DNA from: Trichlorobacter thiogenes
GTDB taxonomy: Bacteria > Desulfobacterota > Desulfuromonadia > Geobacterales > Pseudopelobacteraceae
NCBI RefSeq assembly: GCF_900167465.1
Contig: NZ_FUWR01000022.1
Location: 1 to 44,021 of the forward strand
Direction of reading: 5' to 3'
Length of the DNA: 44,021 nucleotides
Below, in pieces: positions 1-8,603 of this stretch. Under the pieces are notes generated by a model that was given only the letters and a program-made list of their open reading frames with translations, was not told the DNA's origin and made no database searches. The translations under genes were made by a program, and so were the position numbers. Numbering within the stretch: the first letter of the stretch is position 1; each line of letters starts with the position of its first letter.

Positions 1-1
1 G

Positions 2-262
2 CCTGACCACATCCATCTGGTGTTGAGTATTCCACCGAAGTACAGTGTTTCGATGGTGATAGGGTATTTGAAAGGCAAGTCGGCAATTCATATTCACCGT
101 AAGGCCGAAGGGGTCAAGAAAGGTTTTATCGGTCGGCACTTTTGGTCACGTGGTTACTGTGCCAGCACTATCGGCCTGGATGAAGAAATGATCCGGGCGT
201 ATGTAAGAGATCAAGAACATCTGGACAAACAAGAGGAGTTGGACTTCACCCAAAACCCTTAG
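2..262 (+). CDS. tnpA: IS200/IS605-family Y1 transposase TnpA, C-terminal part
   Basis: Partial gene: the frame is open from base 2 and the true start lies left of the window. The first visible residues, PDHIHLVLSIPPKYS, contain the His-hydrophobic-His (HUH) metal-binding motif. Further on are KGKSAIHIHR and GRHFWSRGYCASTIGLDEE, both characteristic of IS200-type TnpA, and the probable catalytic tyrosine lies in MIRAYVRDQE. The C-terminus appears complete and ends at a TAG just before the right-end hairpins. Family members are about 130-155 residues and act as dimers that cut and rejoin single-stranded DNA. Whether the copy is still active cannot be judged without the left end. Confidence 0.85.
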   Translation, partial: PDHIHLVLSIPPKYSVSMVIGYLKGKSAIHIHRKAEGVKKGFIGRHFWSRGYCASTIGLDEEMIRAYVRDQEHLDKQEELDFTQNP

Positions 263-1728
263 CCCCTTTTAGGGGCTTTCCTCAAGCCACCGGCTCTGCC
301 GGTGGTCATGACTTTCAGACAAAGCATGGCAAATGCACTGTCTGCATCATCAATCCCTGACTGCAAATCTGCTGATATTATAATTTCACCACCATCCGGC
401 ATCGCCTCTGCCGCGTTGTGCAATAAATTTAACAGCACCTGCTGCAACTGACCACGATCAGCCCAGGCGGTAAGGTCCTCAGACAGATCCAGTACAAGCC
501 TAACCTTGTCAAAACGGTTATCAGCCACCAGCAAGGCCTGTAAATCCCTTACCAGATGATAGAGATTGAAGCGTTCAAAACGTGGAGGGGTTGGACGGGC
601 ATAGGCCAGAAAATCAGTGATCAGGCCATTCAGTCGGTCTGATTCCCGCAAGACAATAGCGAGCAGCCTGGATTCATGGTCACGTAAGCTACCATGTTCT
701 GACAACAGTTGAACCGAACCACTGATGGCAGCTAGAGGGTTACGGATTTCATGGGCCATACGGGCTGACAGCTCGCCCAGTGCTGCCAGACGATCAGACC
801 GTTTCAGGGCCAGCTCCATCTGTTTAAAACCGGTCAGATCCTTGAGTGTTACAATCAAACCTGCTGTATCACCCTTAAGATTTTTGAACGGTACAGTGGC
901 ATAGCCGATAGTCACAGGGGTACCCGTTGTTGGACGATAGTAAAACTCTCCCTGCATCTGTTGTTCAAGAGCGACTCCATCTGCCATCAATGCAGGAAAC
1001 ACGGCACTGATCGGGCGCCCATAGGCATGAATCTGGCTCATACCGGTAATTCTCTCTACATAGGGGTTAAACACCCTGATCAGACCATCCCGGGTAATGG
1101 TCAACAAGCCACTTTCGAGATTTTCGACAATCGTACTATGAAGTTGCTTTAGTTCTTCATAGTTTACCTCTGTCAATCTGGCCCGTTCAGCCAGGTGACT
1201 GCCCATGATCGCAGCCAAAACAAACCCCACCAGATGCAAGAAAATGGTGTAAAAAACAACCACATTTCCCCTCTGTTGGGCAGCATCAGAACTGAGGCCG
1301 ATCTCCTTCAACAGACCAAAATATTGCAGGTCAACCATTGCCCCGTACAGAATAAGGCAAAGTGCAGCAGTATATAATGCCTGCTGCCGATTCAACAGCA
1401 TACCGGCACTCATTATGGCCAGCAAATAGAGAAATGAGTATGGGCTGGCAATGCCGTCTGTCAACATCAAGAGCAAGGTGACAAACAGGATATCCCAGAT
1501 AATTTGCAGGCGGGTAAGGGGAAGCAGCCAGCCCTGGCGGCGTAAAGCCACCAGGGAGACAACAGAAACGCAACAAGCGAGGACCAGAAGTTCAATGACA
1601 CCCCGAAACTGGATATCACTGATGGCTTCAGCATCGCTTAATTTCAGGATGATAGTTGATGCCAGAAAGAGGGAAACTACCACAATTCTGACAAAGATAA
1701 AGAGCCTTAGACGGCGCTCAGTTTTCAT
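259..1728 (-). pseudogene. pilS: PilS sensor histidine kinase, truncated by the IS element
   Basis: The membrane sensor kinase partner of the PilR sigma-54 activator, which controls pilin expression in related bacteria. An N-terminal block of about six hydrophobic segments (residues 10-185) is followed by a PAS domain (about 190-300). The dimerisation/phosphoacceptor H-box is ALGELSARMAHEIRNP. The N-box of the ATPase domain (LLNLLHNAAEAMPDGG) is present, but the frame then runs into insertion-sequence DNA after about residue 473. The last 16 residues are encoded by the IS end, and the frame stops at a TAA overlapping the transposase stop. The G1, F and G2 ATP-binding boxes are therefore missing and autophosphorylation should fail. 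The start is 3 bases past the pilC stop, so the gene is the tail of the pilB-T-C operon. The severed 3' part, pilR and pilA would lie left of the window. Confidence 0.85.
261..305 (+). repeat. Two tandem hairpins at the IS right end
   Basis: Hairpin 1 pairs AGCCCC (261-266) with GGGGCT (272-277) and overlaps the transposase stop codon. Hairpin 2 pairs CCACCGG (287-293) with CCGGTGG (299-305) around a CTCTG loop. In IS200/IS605 elements the subterminal hairpin is what TnpA recognises, so hairpin 2, closest to the pilS junction, is the likely recognition structure. Hairpin 1 followed by TTTC could also act as a weak terminator for the transposase gene. Confidence 0.7.
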
Positions 1729-1731
1729 TAC

Positions 1732-2946
1732 TTACCCGCCAACAGCACCTGCCAGTTTAAAGATCGGCAGATACATGGCAACAACCAGTCCACCAACCAC
1801 TGTCCCTAGAAAAACCATCAACAACGGCTCCATCATGGCAGTCATGGCAGAGACCGCATCATCAACCTCATCATCATAGAAATCAGCAATCTTGTTTAAC
1901 ATGGCATCCATTGCACCGGTAGCCTCACCAACTGCAATCATCTGCACCACCATGGGTGGGAAAATACCACAGGATTGAAGCGGTTCAGCCATGGTCTTAC
2001 CTTCAGAAATGGCCTGGCGAACCCCATATATTGCTTCTTCTACAATCTTGTTGCCGGCGGTTTTAGCAACGATCTCCAGACCATCCATAATCGGCACACC
2101 GGAACTGACCATGGTGCCCAGAGTACGGGTAAACTTGGCCACTGACACCTTACGGATCAGCGGGCCTGCGATAGGGGCTTTTAAGAACAAGGCATCCATC
2201 TTTTTCTGCCCGCCAGGGGTGGCATAATACTTCTTAATTGCCGCGACCATTACAAAAAAACCAATAATGATTAAAATTATATACTTTAACAAAAAGTTGG
2301 AAAGCCCAATAACAAACTTAGTCGGACCAGGCAGTTCACCACCAAAATCAGCAAACATCTTAGCAAAGGTAGGGATAACAAACACCAGAATAACGCCAAC
2401 GACAATTACCGCAATTGACATAATGGTGGTTGGATAGACCATTGCCCCCTTAATCTGCTTCTTCAACTTCATCGCCTTTTCAATATAGGCTGCCAGACGA
2501 TTAAGGATGGTATCCAGAATACCGCCGATCTCACCGGCAGCCACCAGGTTGACATACAACTGGTCAAAGGCCTTGGGATGTCTAGCCAGTGCATCGGCAA
2601 AGGTAGAACCACTTTCAACACTTTCCTTAACCCTTAACAAAATCTCTTTGAAGGCTGGCTTTTCCTGTTGTGATGAGAGAATATCCAGACACTGCACCAA
2701 CGGTAGACCAGAATCAATCATGGTGGCAAACTGGCGGGTAAAGATAACCAGATCCTTGGTGTCAATCTTGCCGCCGCCAAAACTGGGCATCTTGATCTGA
2801 ATACCTTTTGACTGCGCCTTTACGACAATATTCTGTAACCCGGCTTTTTTAAGCTGAGCTTCAACTGATGCAGCATCCAGGGCATCAGTAACACCTTTTT
2901 GGGCTGCACCGGTGCGGGTTTTACCTTCCCATGTAAACATTGGCAT
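1732..2946 (-). CDS. pilC: Type IV pilus inner-membrane platform protein PilC
   Basis: A 404-residue inner-membrane protein on which the PilB and PilT ATPases act to insert or remove pilin subunits. Two T2SSF (GspF) domains are visible, roughly residues 70-195 and 275-395. Each is followed by hydrophobic segments: around 170-195 and 220-240, and a C-terminal one near 370-395. The motif FTRQFATMIDSGLPLVQCL opens the first domain, and FTRTLGTMVSSGVPIMDGL repeats it in the second. Length is typical of PilC. A strong ribosome-binding site (AAGGAGG) precedes the ATG. It lies 30 bp downstream of pilT and just before pilS. Confidence 0.97.
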   Translation of the reverse strand: MPMFTWEGKTRTGAAQKGVTDALDAASVEAQLKKAGLQNIVVKAQSKGIQIKMPSFGGGKIDTKDLVIFTRQFATMIDSGLPLVQCLDILSSQQEKPAFKEILLRVKESVESGSTFADALARHPKAFDQLYVNLVAAGEIGGILDTILNRLAAYIEKAMKLKKQIKGAMVYPTTIMSIAVIVVGVILVFVIPTFAKMFADFGGELPGPTKFVIGLSNFLLKYIILIIIGFFVMVAAIKKYYATPGGQKKMDALFLKAPIAGPLIRKVSVAKFTRTLGTMVSSGVPIMDGLEIVAKTAGNKIVEEAIYGVRQAISEGKTMAEPLQSCGIFPPMVVQMIAVGEATGAMDAMLNKIADFYDDEVDDAVSAMTAMMEPLLMVFLGTVVGGLVVAMYLPIFKLAGAVGG

Positions 2947-2976
2947 GCTGTTCCTCCTTCAAAAGTGTATCAAGGG

Positions 2977-4068
2977 TTATCTACGGGGTTGTTGACGCAT
3001 TCCCATCGCAGGATTATTGATCATCTGACGTAGTTCATCAGGATCTGAAGAACGCCCCATAGCATCATCAAGGGTAATTAACCTTCGGGTGTATAAAGAG
3101 TAGAGCGACTGATTCATGGTCAGCATTCCAAACTTTTCCTGCCCGACCTGCATCTGTGAATAAATCTGGTGTACCTTGTCTTCCCTGATCAGGTTTCTAA
3201 TAGCCGGATTCGGCACCATTATCTCCAACCCCATAGTCCTACCACCACCGATCTTTGGGATCAATGTCTGGGAAACAACCCCCTCCATCACAAAAGAGAG
3301 CTGGGCGCGAATCTGGGGTTGCTGGTATGGTGGGAAAACATCCACAATCCGGTTAATGGTCTGGGCGCAGGAGTTTGTATGCAAGGTGGCCAGACAAAGG
3401 TGTCCCGTTTCTGACAGAGTCAGAGCTGCTTCAATGGTCTCAAGATCCCGTAATTCCCCCACCAAGACCACGTCTGGATCCTGGCGCAGGACATATTTAA
3501 GTGCGCATTTAAATCCTTTTGTATCAGACCCCACCTCACGTTGATTTACCAGACAACCTTTGTGGGGATGAAGGTATTCAATGGGGTCTTCAATGGTAAC
3601 GATATGTTCTTTACGATTGATGTTAATAAAGTCAATAATCGAAGCAAGGGTGGTTGATTTCCCACTACCGGTAGGCCCGGTTACCAGAATCAGGCCGCGG
3701 GGTTTTTCTGCCAGATCCTTTACCACTGGTGGCAACCCCAGTTCTTCAAATGTCATTATCTTATAGGGTATAACCCGAAAAACCCCTGCTACAGCCCCAC
3801 GCTGGACAAAAACATTGCCCCGAAAACGGGACAACCCCTTGACCCCAAACGAAAGATCAAGCTCGCTTTCCTCCTCAAACTTATGCTTCTGAGAGTCTGT
3901 CAATACCGAATAGCAGAGCTGCTTGGTTTCCACCGCATTCAAGGGAGGCAAGTCAAGCGGACACAATTTACCATCCACCCGAATCTGGGGCGGCGTATTG
4001 GTGGTGATATGCAGGTCAGACCCCCCGGCTTCAACCAGGGTTTTCAGCAGTTCATGTAAATTTGCCAT
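2977..4068 (-). CDS. pilT: Type IV pilus retraction ATPase PilT
   Basis: A cytoplasmic hexameric ATPase that powers pilus retraction. The 363 residues show Walker A GPTGSGKSTT (about 129-138), an Asp box around VTIEDPIEY, Walker B VVLVGELRDLETIEAAL and the His box LATLHTNSCAQTINR. The AIRNLIRE sequence specific to PilT, needed for retraction, is near residue 288. There is no MshEN-type N-terminal domain, as expected for PilT rather than PilB. The start has AAGGAG eight bases upstream. It follows pilB by 12 bp, so the two motors are made from one transcript. Position between pilB and pilC matches the pilT-4 copy of Geobacter species; several paralogs usually exist, so which one dominates retraction is not decided here. 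Confidence 0.96.
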   Translation of the reverse strand: MANLHELLKTLVEAGGSDLHITTNTPPQIRVDGKLCPLDLPPLNAVETKQLCYSVLTDSQKHKFEEESELDLSFGVKGLSRFRGNVFVQRGAVAGVFRVIPYKIMTFEELGLPPVVKDLAEKPRGLILVTGPTGSGKSTTLASIIDFININRKEHIVTIEDPIEYLHPHKGCLVNQREVGSDTKGFKCALKYVLRQDPDVVLVGELRDLETIEAALTLSETGHLCLATLHTNSCAQTINRIVDVFPPYQQPQIRAQLSFVMEGVVSQTLIPKIGGGRTMGLEIMVPNPAIRNLIREDKVHQIYSQMQVGQEKFGMLTMNQSLYSLYTRRLITLDDAMGRSSDPDELRQMINNPAMGMRQQPRR

Positions 4069-4080
4069 TAAAGTAACTCC

Positions 4081-5787
4081 TTAATCGTCAGAAACCGTTA
4101 CCCTTAAAACCTCTTCAAGGGATGTAACCCCTTCTTTTACCTTGGTAAGACCAGACTGGCGCATGGTCTTGATCCCAAGCCGCATTGATTCACGCTTGAT
4201 CTCAGCGGTATTGGCACCATTGAGAATCAATTCCCGGATCGGCTCAAGCATCGGCATAACCTGATAGAAACCAACCCGTCCCTTGTAACCGGTATTATTA
4301 CAGTTGGGGCAACCTCTACCACGGTAACAGGTATATTCGGACGCTTCATCAGAGGGAACACCTGCGTCAATCAAGGCCTGAACCGGAATTTCTTCTTTTT
4401 CCTTACACTCACTACAGACACGGCGGGCCAGACGCTGGGCGGTAATCAGGTTAACCGCAGAGGCAACCAGAAACGGCTCAATACCCATATTCAACAGACG
4501 GTTGATAGTTGCCGGGGCGTCATTGGTATGCAGGGTTGAAAGCACCAGGTGACCGGTCAGAGCTGCCTTGACGGCAATTTCGGCGGTTTCAAAATCCCGG
4601 ATCTCACCGATCATGATGATGTCAGGGTCCTGGCGCAGAAACGAACGCAAGGCTGCAGCAAAGTTAAGACCAATATCCTCATGCATCTGCACCTGATTAA
4701 TCCCGGCAAAGTTAAACTCCACCGGATCTTCAGCTGTGGAAATATTCTCTGTTACCTTGTTGAGTTCCGCCAGGGCAGAATAGAGTGAAACCGTCTTGCC
4801 TGAACCGGTGGGGCCGGTTACCAGAACCATGCCGAATGGCTTGTGAATTTCGCGTTTAAAGTGAGCCAGAGCCTCTGGTTCATACCCCAGCTTGGTCAGG
4901 TCTGTTTGCAGGTTGCTCTTATCCAAAAGACGCAGGACTATCTTTTCTCCAAACAGAGTTGGAAGACACGACACACGATAATCCATATCCCTGCCGCCAC
5001 CGAGCTTGATCTTGATCCGGCCATCCTGAGGTAGACGCCGCTCGGCAATATCCAGCTCTGCCATAATCTTGATCCGGGAGGTGATGGCATTTTTCAACTT
5101 CATCGGAGGCTTCATTACTTCATACAGAACGCCGTCAATCCTGTAACGCACCCTGAAGGTTTTTTCGTAAGGTTCAATATGAATATCACTGGCTTTTTTC
5201 TTAATGGCATCCATCAAGATCAGGTTAACCAGCTTAACAACCGGAGCATCCTCAGTGGCTCGCTCAAGGGAGGAGACATCCACCTCCTCCTCAGTGTCCA
5301 CCAGCTCCAGATCCTCCATATCCAGGTTATCCATTACATCCGCGAGAGAAGCAGACTGATCGTAATACTTGTCAATGGCTCCCTTGATATCAGACTCGCC
5401 AGTTACCACCATCTCGACATTGTAACTGGTCATAAACTTGATATCTTCAATGGCAAACAGATTGGATGGATCGCTTACCGCAACAATCAGGGTTGAGCCA
5501 GCCCGGTTGACCGGTATCAGGTTATATTTTTGGACGACTTCAGGAGGGATGATTTTAATAACAGCCGGGTCGATATCATAATCAGCCAAACAGATTGTGG
5601 GAACGCCATATTGGCGAGATAGAAATGACACTAGATCCGGCTCTTTGACCAGACCTTGCTTGACCAGGATAGATCCAAGCTTACTCTGCCCGCCGGACAT
5701 TTTCTGTTCCTGCAGTGCTGCTGTCAGCTGTTCACTGGTAATGATATTGTTTTTAACCAGAATATCGCCAAGGCGGCTCGTCTGCAT
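4081..5787 (-). CDS. pilB: Type IV pilus extension ATPase PilB
   Basis: A cytoplasmic ATPase that drives pilin polymerisation, 568 residues. The N-terminal MshEN-type domain (about 4-65) reads RLGDILVKNNIITSEQ, then KLGSILVKQGLV, matching the paired motif that binds cyclic di-GMP in MshE-like ATPases. The core holds Walker A GPTGSGKTVSLYSAL, an Asp box around AEDPVEF, Walker B IIMIGEIRDFETAEIAV and the His box LSTLHTNDAPATINRLL. A tetracysteine zinc site follows: CSEC near residue 465 and CPNC near 498. The start is supported by GGAGTG. It is first in the pilB-T-C-S operon, with a promoter candidate overlapping the aroE stop. Confidence 0.97.
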   Translation of the reverse strand: MQTSRLGDILVKNNIITSEQLTAALQEQKMSGGQSKLGSILVKQGLVKEPDLVSFLSRQYGVPTICLADYDIDPAVIKIIPPEVVQKYNLIPVNRAGSTLIVAVSDPSNLFAIEDIKFMTSYNVEMVVTGESDIKGAIDKYYDQSASLADVMDNLDMEDLELVDTEEEVDVSSLERATEDAPVVKLVNLILMDAIKKKASDIHIEPYEKTFRVRYRIDGVLYEVMKPPMKLKNAITSRIKIMAELDIAERRLPQDGRIKIKLGGGRDMDYRVSCLPTLFGEKIVLRLLDKSNLQTDLTKLGYEPEALAHFKREIHKPFGMVLVTGPTGSGKTVSLYSALAELNKVTENISTAEDPVEFNFAGINQVQMHEDIGLNFAAALRSFLRQDPDIIMIGEIRDFETAEIAVKAALTGHLVLSTLHTNDAPATINRLLNMGIEPFLVASAVNLITAQRLARRVCSECKEKEEIPVQALIDAGVPSDEASEYTCYRGRGCPNCNNTGYKGRVGFYQVMPMLEPIRELILNGANTAEIKRESMRLGIKTMRQSGLTKVKEGVTSLEEVLRVTVSDD

Positions 5788-5834
5788 GACACTCCAATCA
5801 ACAAGATATAATAAAAAATGTATTTAACGTACGA

Positions 5835-5864
5835 ATAGTAGCGGTCGACGTCAAATACTGTCAA
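5835..5864 (-). promoter_or_regulatory. Candidate sigma-70 promoter for pilB-pilT-pilC-pilS
   Basis: On the minus strand TTGACA (5859-5864, perfect -35) overlaps the TGA stop codon of aroE. An 18-bp spacer separates it from TACTAT (5835-5840, 4 of 6). It lies about 45 bp before the pilB start. It was found by eye from consensus only. Confidence 0.55.
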
Positions 5865-6739
5865 GCCTTTGCTGCATTGAAAAAAGCGCTTAAAGCCTTC
5901 TGCATGATATCATTTGCAGGGGCAATACCATGCCAGAGCGAAAAGGCCAACTCTCCCTGAGCAACCAGCATACCCAGGCCGTTAGCAGCCTGCAACCCAC
6001 GATTTCTTGCATCCAATAGTAGTGGCGTTAGGGGAGGATTATAAACCATATCATATACCTTAGCATGGTCCGGCAGAAGTGCAAGTGTCAGACCATCAAT
6101 TTTTTCACCTGCCATCCCCAGCGAAGTAGCATTGATAAGCAGATCAGCATCTGACACCAATTGCCCGGACTGACCATCCAGTGCAGTTCCGTGCAACATA
6201 ATCTGCGGAAAAGAAGAACGGAACGAACCAATAAGACCCTCTGCAACAGCCACCGTACGATTAAGTACCACAACCGACTTTACACCGGCGCGACAAAGGG
6301 CCACCAATGCGCCCCGAGCGGCTCCCCCTGCCCCCACCAGAACAACCTTACTCCCGCCAACATCACAGTTAAGGTCCTTTACTAACGAACGAACCAAGCC
6401 ATCACCATCCGTGTTATGACCAATCAGCTGCCCTCCCTGATTGACAACCGTATTTACCGCCCCGGCCTGCACAGCTGAAGGAGCCAGCTTATCAAGCAAA
6501 GGCATGATCACCGTTTTGTGAGGAATGGTAACGTTAAAACCACAGACGCCTAAAGCACGCAGCCCAGACAAGGCAGCTGAAAGCTGATCAGGTTCAACAC
6601 AGAAGGGAACATAGATCGCATCAACTGCAGCCTCGTGCAGTGCGGCGTTCTGCATCACCGGTGAAAGAGAATGGGTCACCGGACAACCGAGAATCCCATA
6701 GATCCTGGTCTTCCCGGTTATGACTGATTTATCGTTCAT
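5861..6739 (-). CDS. aroE: Shikimate dehydrogenase (NADP+)
   Basis: Reduces 3-dehydroshikimate to shikimate with NADPH in the chorismate pathway. The shikimate-binding motif is CPVTHSLSPVMQN, the catalytic lysine lies in NVTIPHK, the Asp is in GHNTDGDG, and the NADP-binding loop is VGAGGAARGA followed by VLNRT. The start was moved in by ten codons to the ATG at 6739, because AGGAGGAGCTG sits directly before it. This gives 292 residues, a normal length. It overlaps the end of the upstream DUF2723 gene by 11 bp, so translation is probably coupled and aroE is the last gene of the ribF operon. The pilB promoter begins at its stop codon. Confidence 0.95.
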   Translation of the reverse strand: MNDKSVITGKTRIYGILGCPVTHSLSPVMQNAALHEAAVDAIYVPFCVEPDQLSAALSGLRALGVCGFNVTIPHKTVIMPLLDKLAPSAVQAGAVNTVVNQGGQLIGHNTDGDGLVRSLVKDLNCDVGGSKVVLVGAGGAARGALVALCRAGVKSVVVLNRTVAVAEGLIGSFRSSFPQIMLHGTALDGQSGQLVSDADLLINATSLGMAGEKIDGLTLALLPDHAKVYDMVYNPPLTPLLLDARNRGLQAANGLGMLVAQGELAFSLWHGIAPANDIMQKALSAFFNAAKA

Positions 6740-8603
6740 CAGCTCCTCCTGCTGCAGCGGGGATGGCATAGCGTCTCCGCATCTGTTTCAAATTTTCTTG
6801 CCATTCAGGCATAATGTTTCCTGTCAGCAACAGTAATCGCCCCGCCTCCTTGACATGACCACGTCGCGCTAGATCCTCTGCAGACTGCAAAAGACAATAG
6901 GCATGAATAATCAAGGCTTTTTGAGAATCAGCATCTGGCTGCCACCCCTTTGGGGTAAGCCGGTGCAAGACGTACATCTTCCAGACCGCCCCCTCGTCCT
7001 GTTGTCCGGCAACAGCTTCTGATAGCCAGTACACCATCCCCTGTTGAGGCGGTTGATGTTTACTCCAGTCAAGAGAATAGCGCGTGGAAAAATCCATGAG
7101 AACCGGACGCTGATGGTGCAACTTTTCAACCAGATGGGCAAAGATAAGCTCAGCAGATAAAATGCCTGATTCGCCCTTAAATGCCTGTGCAAGGCGGGGT
7201 AGTTCATGTTGATACCAGGGAAACACCAGATGAGGTATGTGGGCCAGATCCAGATCCTCCCTGAACCGTTCTACCCCCTGCAGGTACCAGAGCGGAAAAG
7301 CACCGCTGTCGCCCCAAGTAAATAACAAAGCATCCTCTGGTAGAGGACACAGGGTGTTTTTAGCATAGTCCTGTGCCAAATAATTTAGACGCTGATTCTG
7401 GACTGGTAGATTACTTACCAGTTGCACCACCGGAATAAGAAAAAAGAATAATGTCAGCACAACACGATGCACCAGACCATACTGTTCCGGCTTCTGCGCC
7501 GCTACTGCCCCCTTGGTTGCCACAGCAAACAGACCAATGGCAACAAGCACTGCAGACAGGAGGTAGAGAGGTGTATAGAACTCCTCGGTCAAAAAAATAG
7601 ATTCTACTTGAGGATTGAAATATCCGGCAATAATCAGCCAAAATGAAGCCAGGCAGACCAATAGATACACAAAAAATGCCCGTTGAATTTGCCAGCATGC
7701 CCACAAACCAACCAAGACAAACAGCAGACCAACCCAGCCGACTTCATGGGGGAGATTAAAGGCGGCAAGCTGCTTCAGAAACAAGCTCAAATCCCGGCTG
7801 TGAGGATCTTCAGGATATCCCCGCCGCAACAGATGCCAGAGGAAGCGGGAAAATCCATCAGGCCCCCCCCAGTTTTGGCGGGTTTCAGCAGCAGCCCGTA
7901 ACGGCAGATAGAGTTGTACAGCCCCACCTAGTAGTAACATACCGGCAGCCACAATCCATTCACGTGCCCGGCGAATGGATTGTGGCGCTGTTACCAGCAC
8001 AAACAGCAGGAAACCAGGCAGCAACAACACAATAGTCTGATGGGCACCAGTAGCCAGACCTGCCAGAAAAGCCGTCCCATACCACCAAGCTGGTTGTTCA
8101 TCCCCCTCTTTAAAGGCTTCGCGCCAACGCATGAGTAGCAACAGCATGATTGCGCTTATAAAGGCTAGTAAAGGATAGGGTTTATCATGATTACTCTGCA
8201 ACCAGAGCCGGGGCGAAACCGCAAAGATAAAGGCACCGGACAATGCCGCAAGTTTTTTTGCAAACTCAGAAAAACTAATATCATCACAAAAAATGGTTTC
8301 ACGTAACAGCACTATGACAAGATGGTAGGTGGCAAGGCAGGCCAAGGCAGCTGAAGTAGCTGTTGCAAGGTTGACTCTAAAGGCTATGTTACCAAATGGC
8401 AGCCAGGTAAACGGTTTGGCAAAAAGCAGAAACAAAGGATAACCTGGAGAATGGGCAGATCCTAAAAAATGCACTGCAGTAACAAACTCACCGCTGTCAT
8501 AAAAAGTAATGGTTGGTGCCAGACAGCCAAGATACAGTCCAAAGGGCAGCAAAAAGGCCAGTACTGACCAGACATCAGAATAGGGTGTGATATTCCGCTT
8601 CAT
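6729..8603 (-). CDS. DUF2723 multi-pass membrane protein (glycosyltransferase-like)
   Basis: A 624-residue integral membrane protein with about ten or more hydrophobic segments in the first 400 residues and a soluble C-terminal part. The N-terminal segment containing YDSGEFVTA and AHSPGYPLF is the signature of DUF2723, a family related to TMEM260-type O-mannosyltransferases with a GT-C-like fold. The acidic DSGEF loop is the likely catalytic region by analogy. The substrate is unknown. Its start overlaps the stop of the upstream membrane gene by one base (TAATG), and its end overlaps aroE. Co-expression with a flippase-like protein suggests cell-surface glycan or lipid modification, but this is inference. 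Confidence 0.8.
   Translation of the reverse strand: MKRNITPYSDVWSVLAFLLPFGLYLGCLAPTITFYDSGEFVTAVHFLGSAHSPGYPLFLLFAKPFTWLPFGNIAFRVNLATATSAALACLATYHLVIVLLRETIFCDDISFSEFAKKLAALSGAFIFAVSPRLWLQSNHDKPYPLLAFISAIMLLLLMRWREAFKEGDEQPAWWYGTAFLAGLATGAHQTIVLLLPGFLLFVLVTAPQSIRRAREWIVAAGMLLLGGAVQLYLPLRAAAETRQNWGGPDGFSRFLWHLLRRGYPEDPHSRDLSLFLKQLAAFNLPHEVGWVGLLFVLVGLWACWQIQRAFFVYLLVCLASFWLIIAGYFNPQVESIFLTEEFYTPLYLLSAVLVAIGLFAVATKGAVAAQKPEQYGLVHRVVLTLFFFLIPVVQLVSNLPVQNQRLNYLAQDYAKNTLCPLPEDALLFTWGDSGAFPLWYLQGVERFREDLDLAHIPHLVFPWYQHELPRLAQAFKGESGILSAELIFAHLVEKLHHQRPVLMDFSTRYSLDWSKHQPPQQGMVYWLSEAVAGQQDEGAVWKMYVLHRLTPKGWQPDADSQKALIIHAYCLLQSAEDLARRGHVKEAGRLLLLTGNIMPEWQENLKQMRRRYAIPAAAGGADER

Larger units (their letters stand above)
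1..311 (+). mobile_element. 3' end of an IS200/IS605-type insertion sequence (left part outside window)
   Basis: The window opens inside a Y1-type transposase gene. Its stop codon is followed within 45 bp by two hairpins, as at the right end of IS200/IS605 elements, which end in subterminal hairpins rather than terminal inverted repeats. The pilS reading frame loses similarity to histidine kinases at about 311, which I take as the element boundary; the exact base could be a few positions either way. The element points towards the 3' end of pilS, on the opposite strand. Confidence 0.8.

Noticed and set aside
1451-1879. Open frame of 142 codons on the plus strand over pilS/pilC
   Set aside because: It lies antisense to two well-supported genes, has no ribosome-binding site or family resemblance, and is a shadow of their codon bias.
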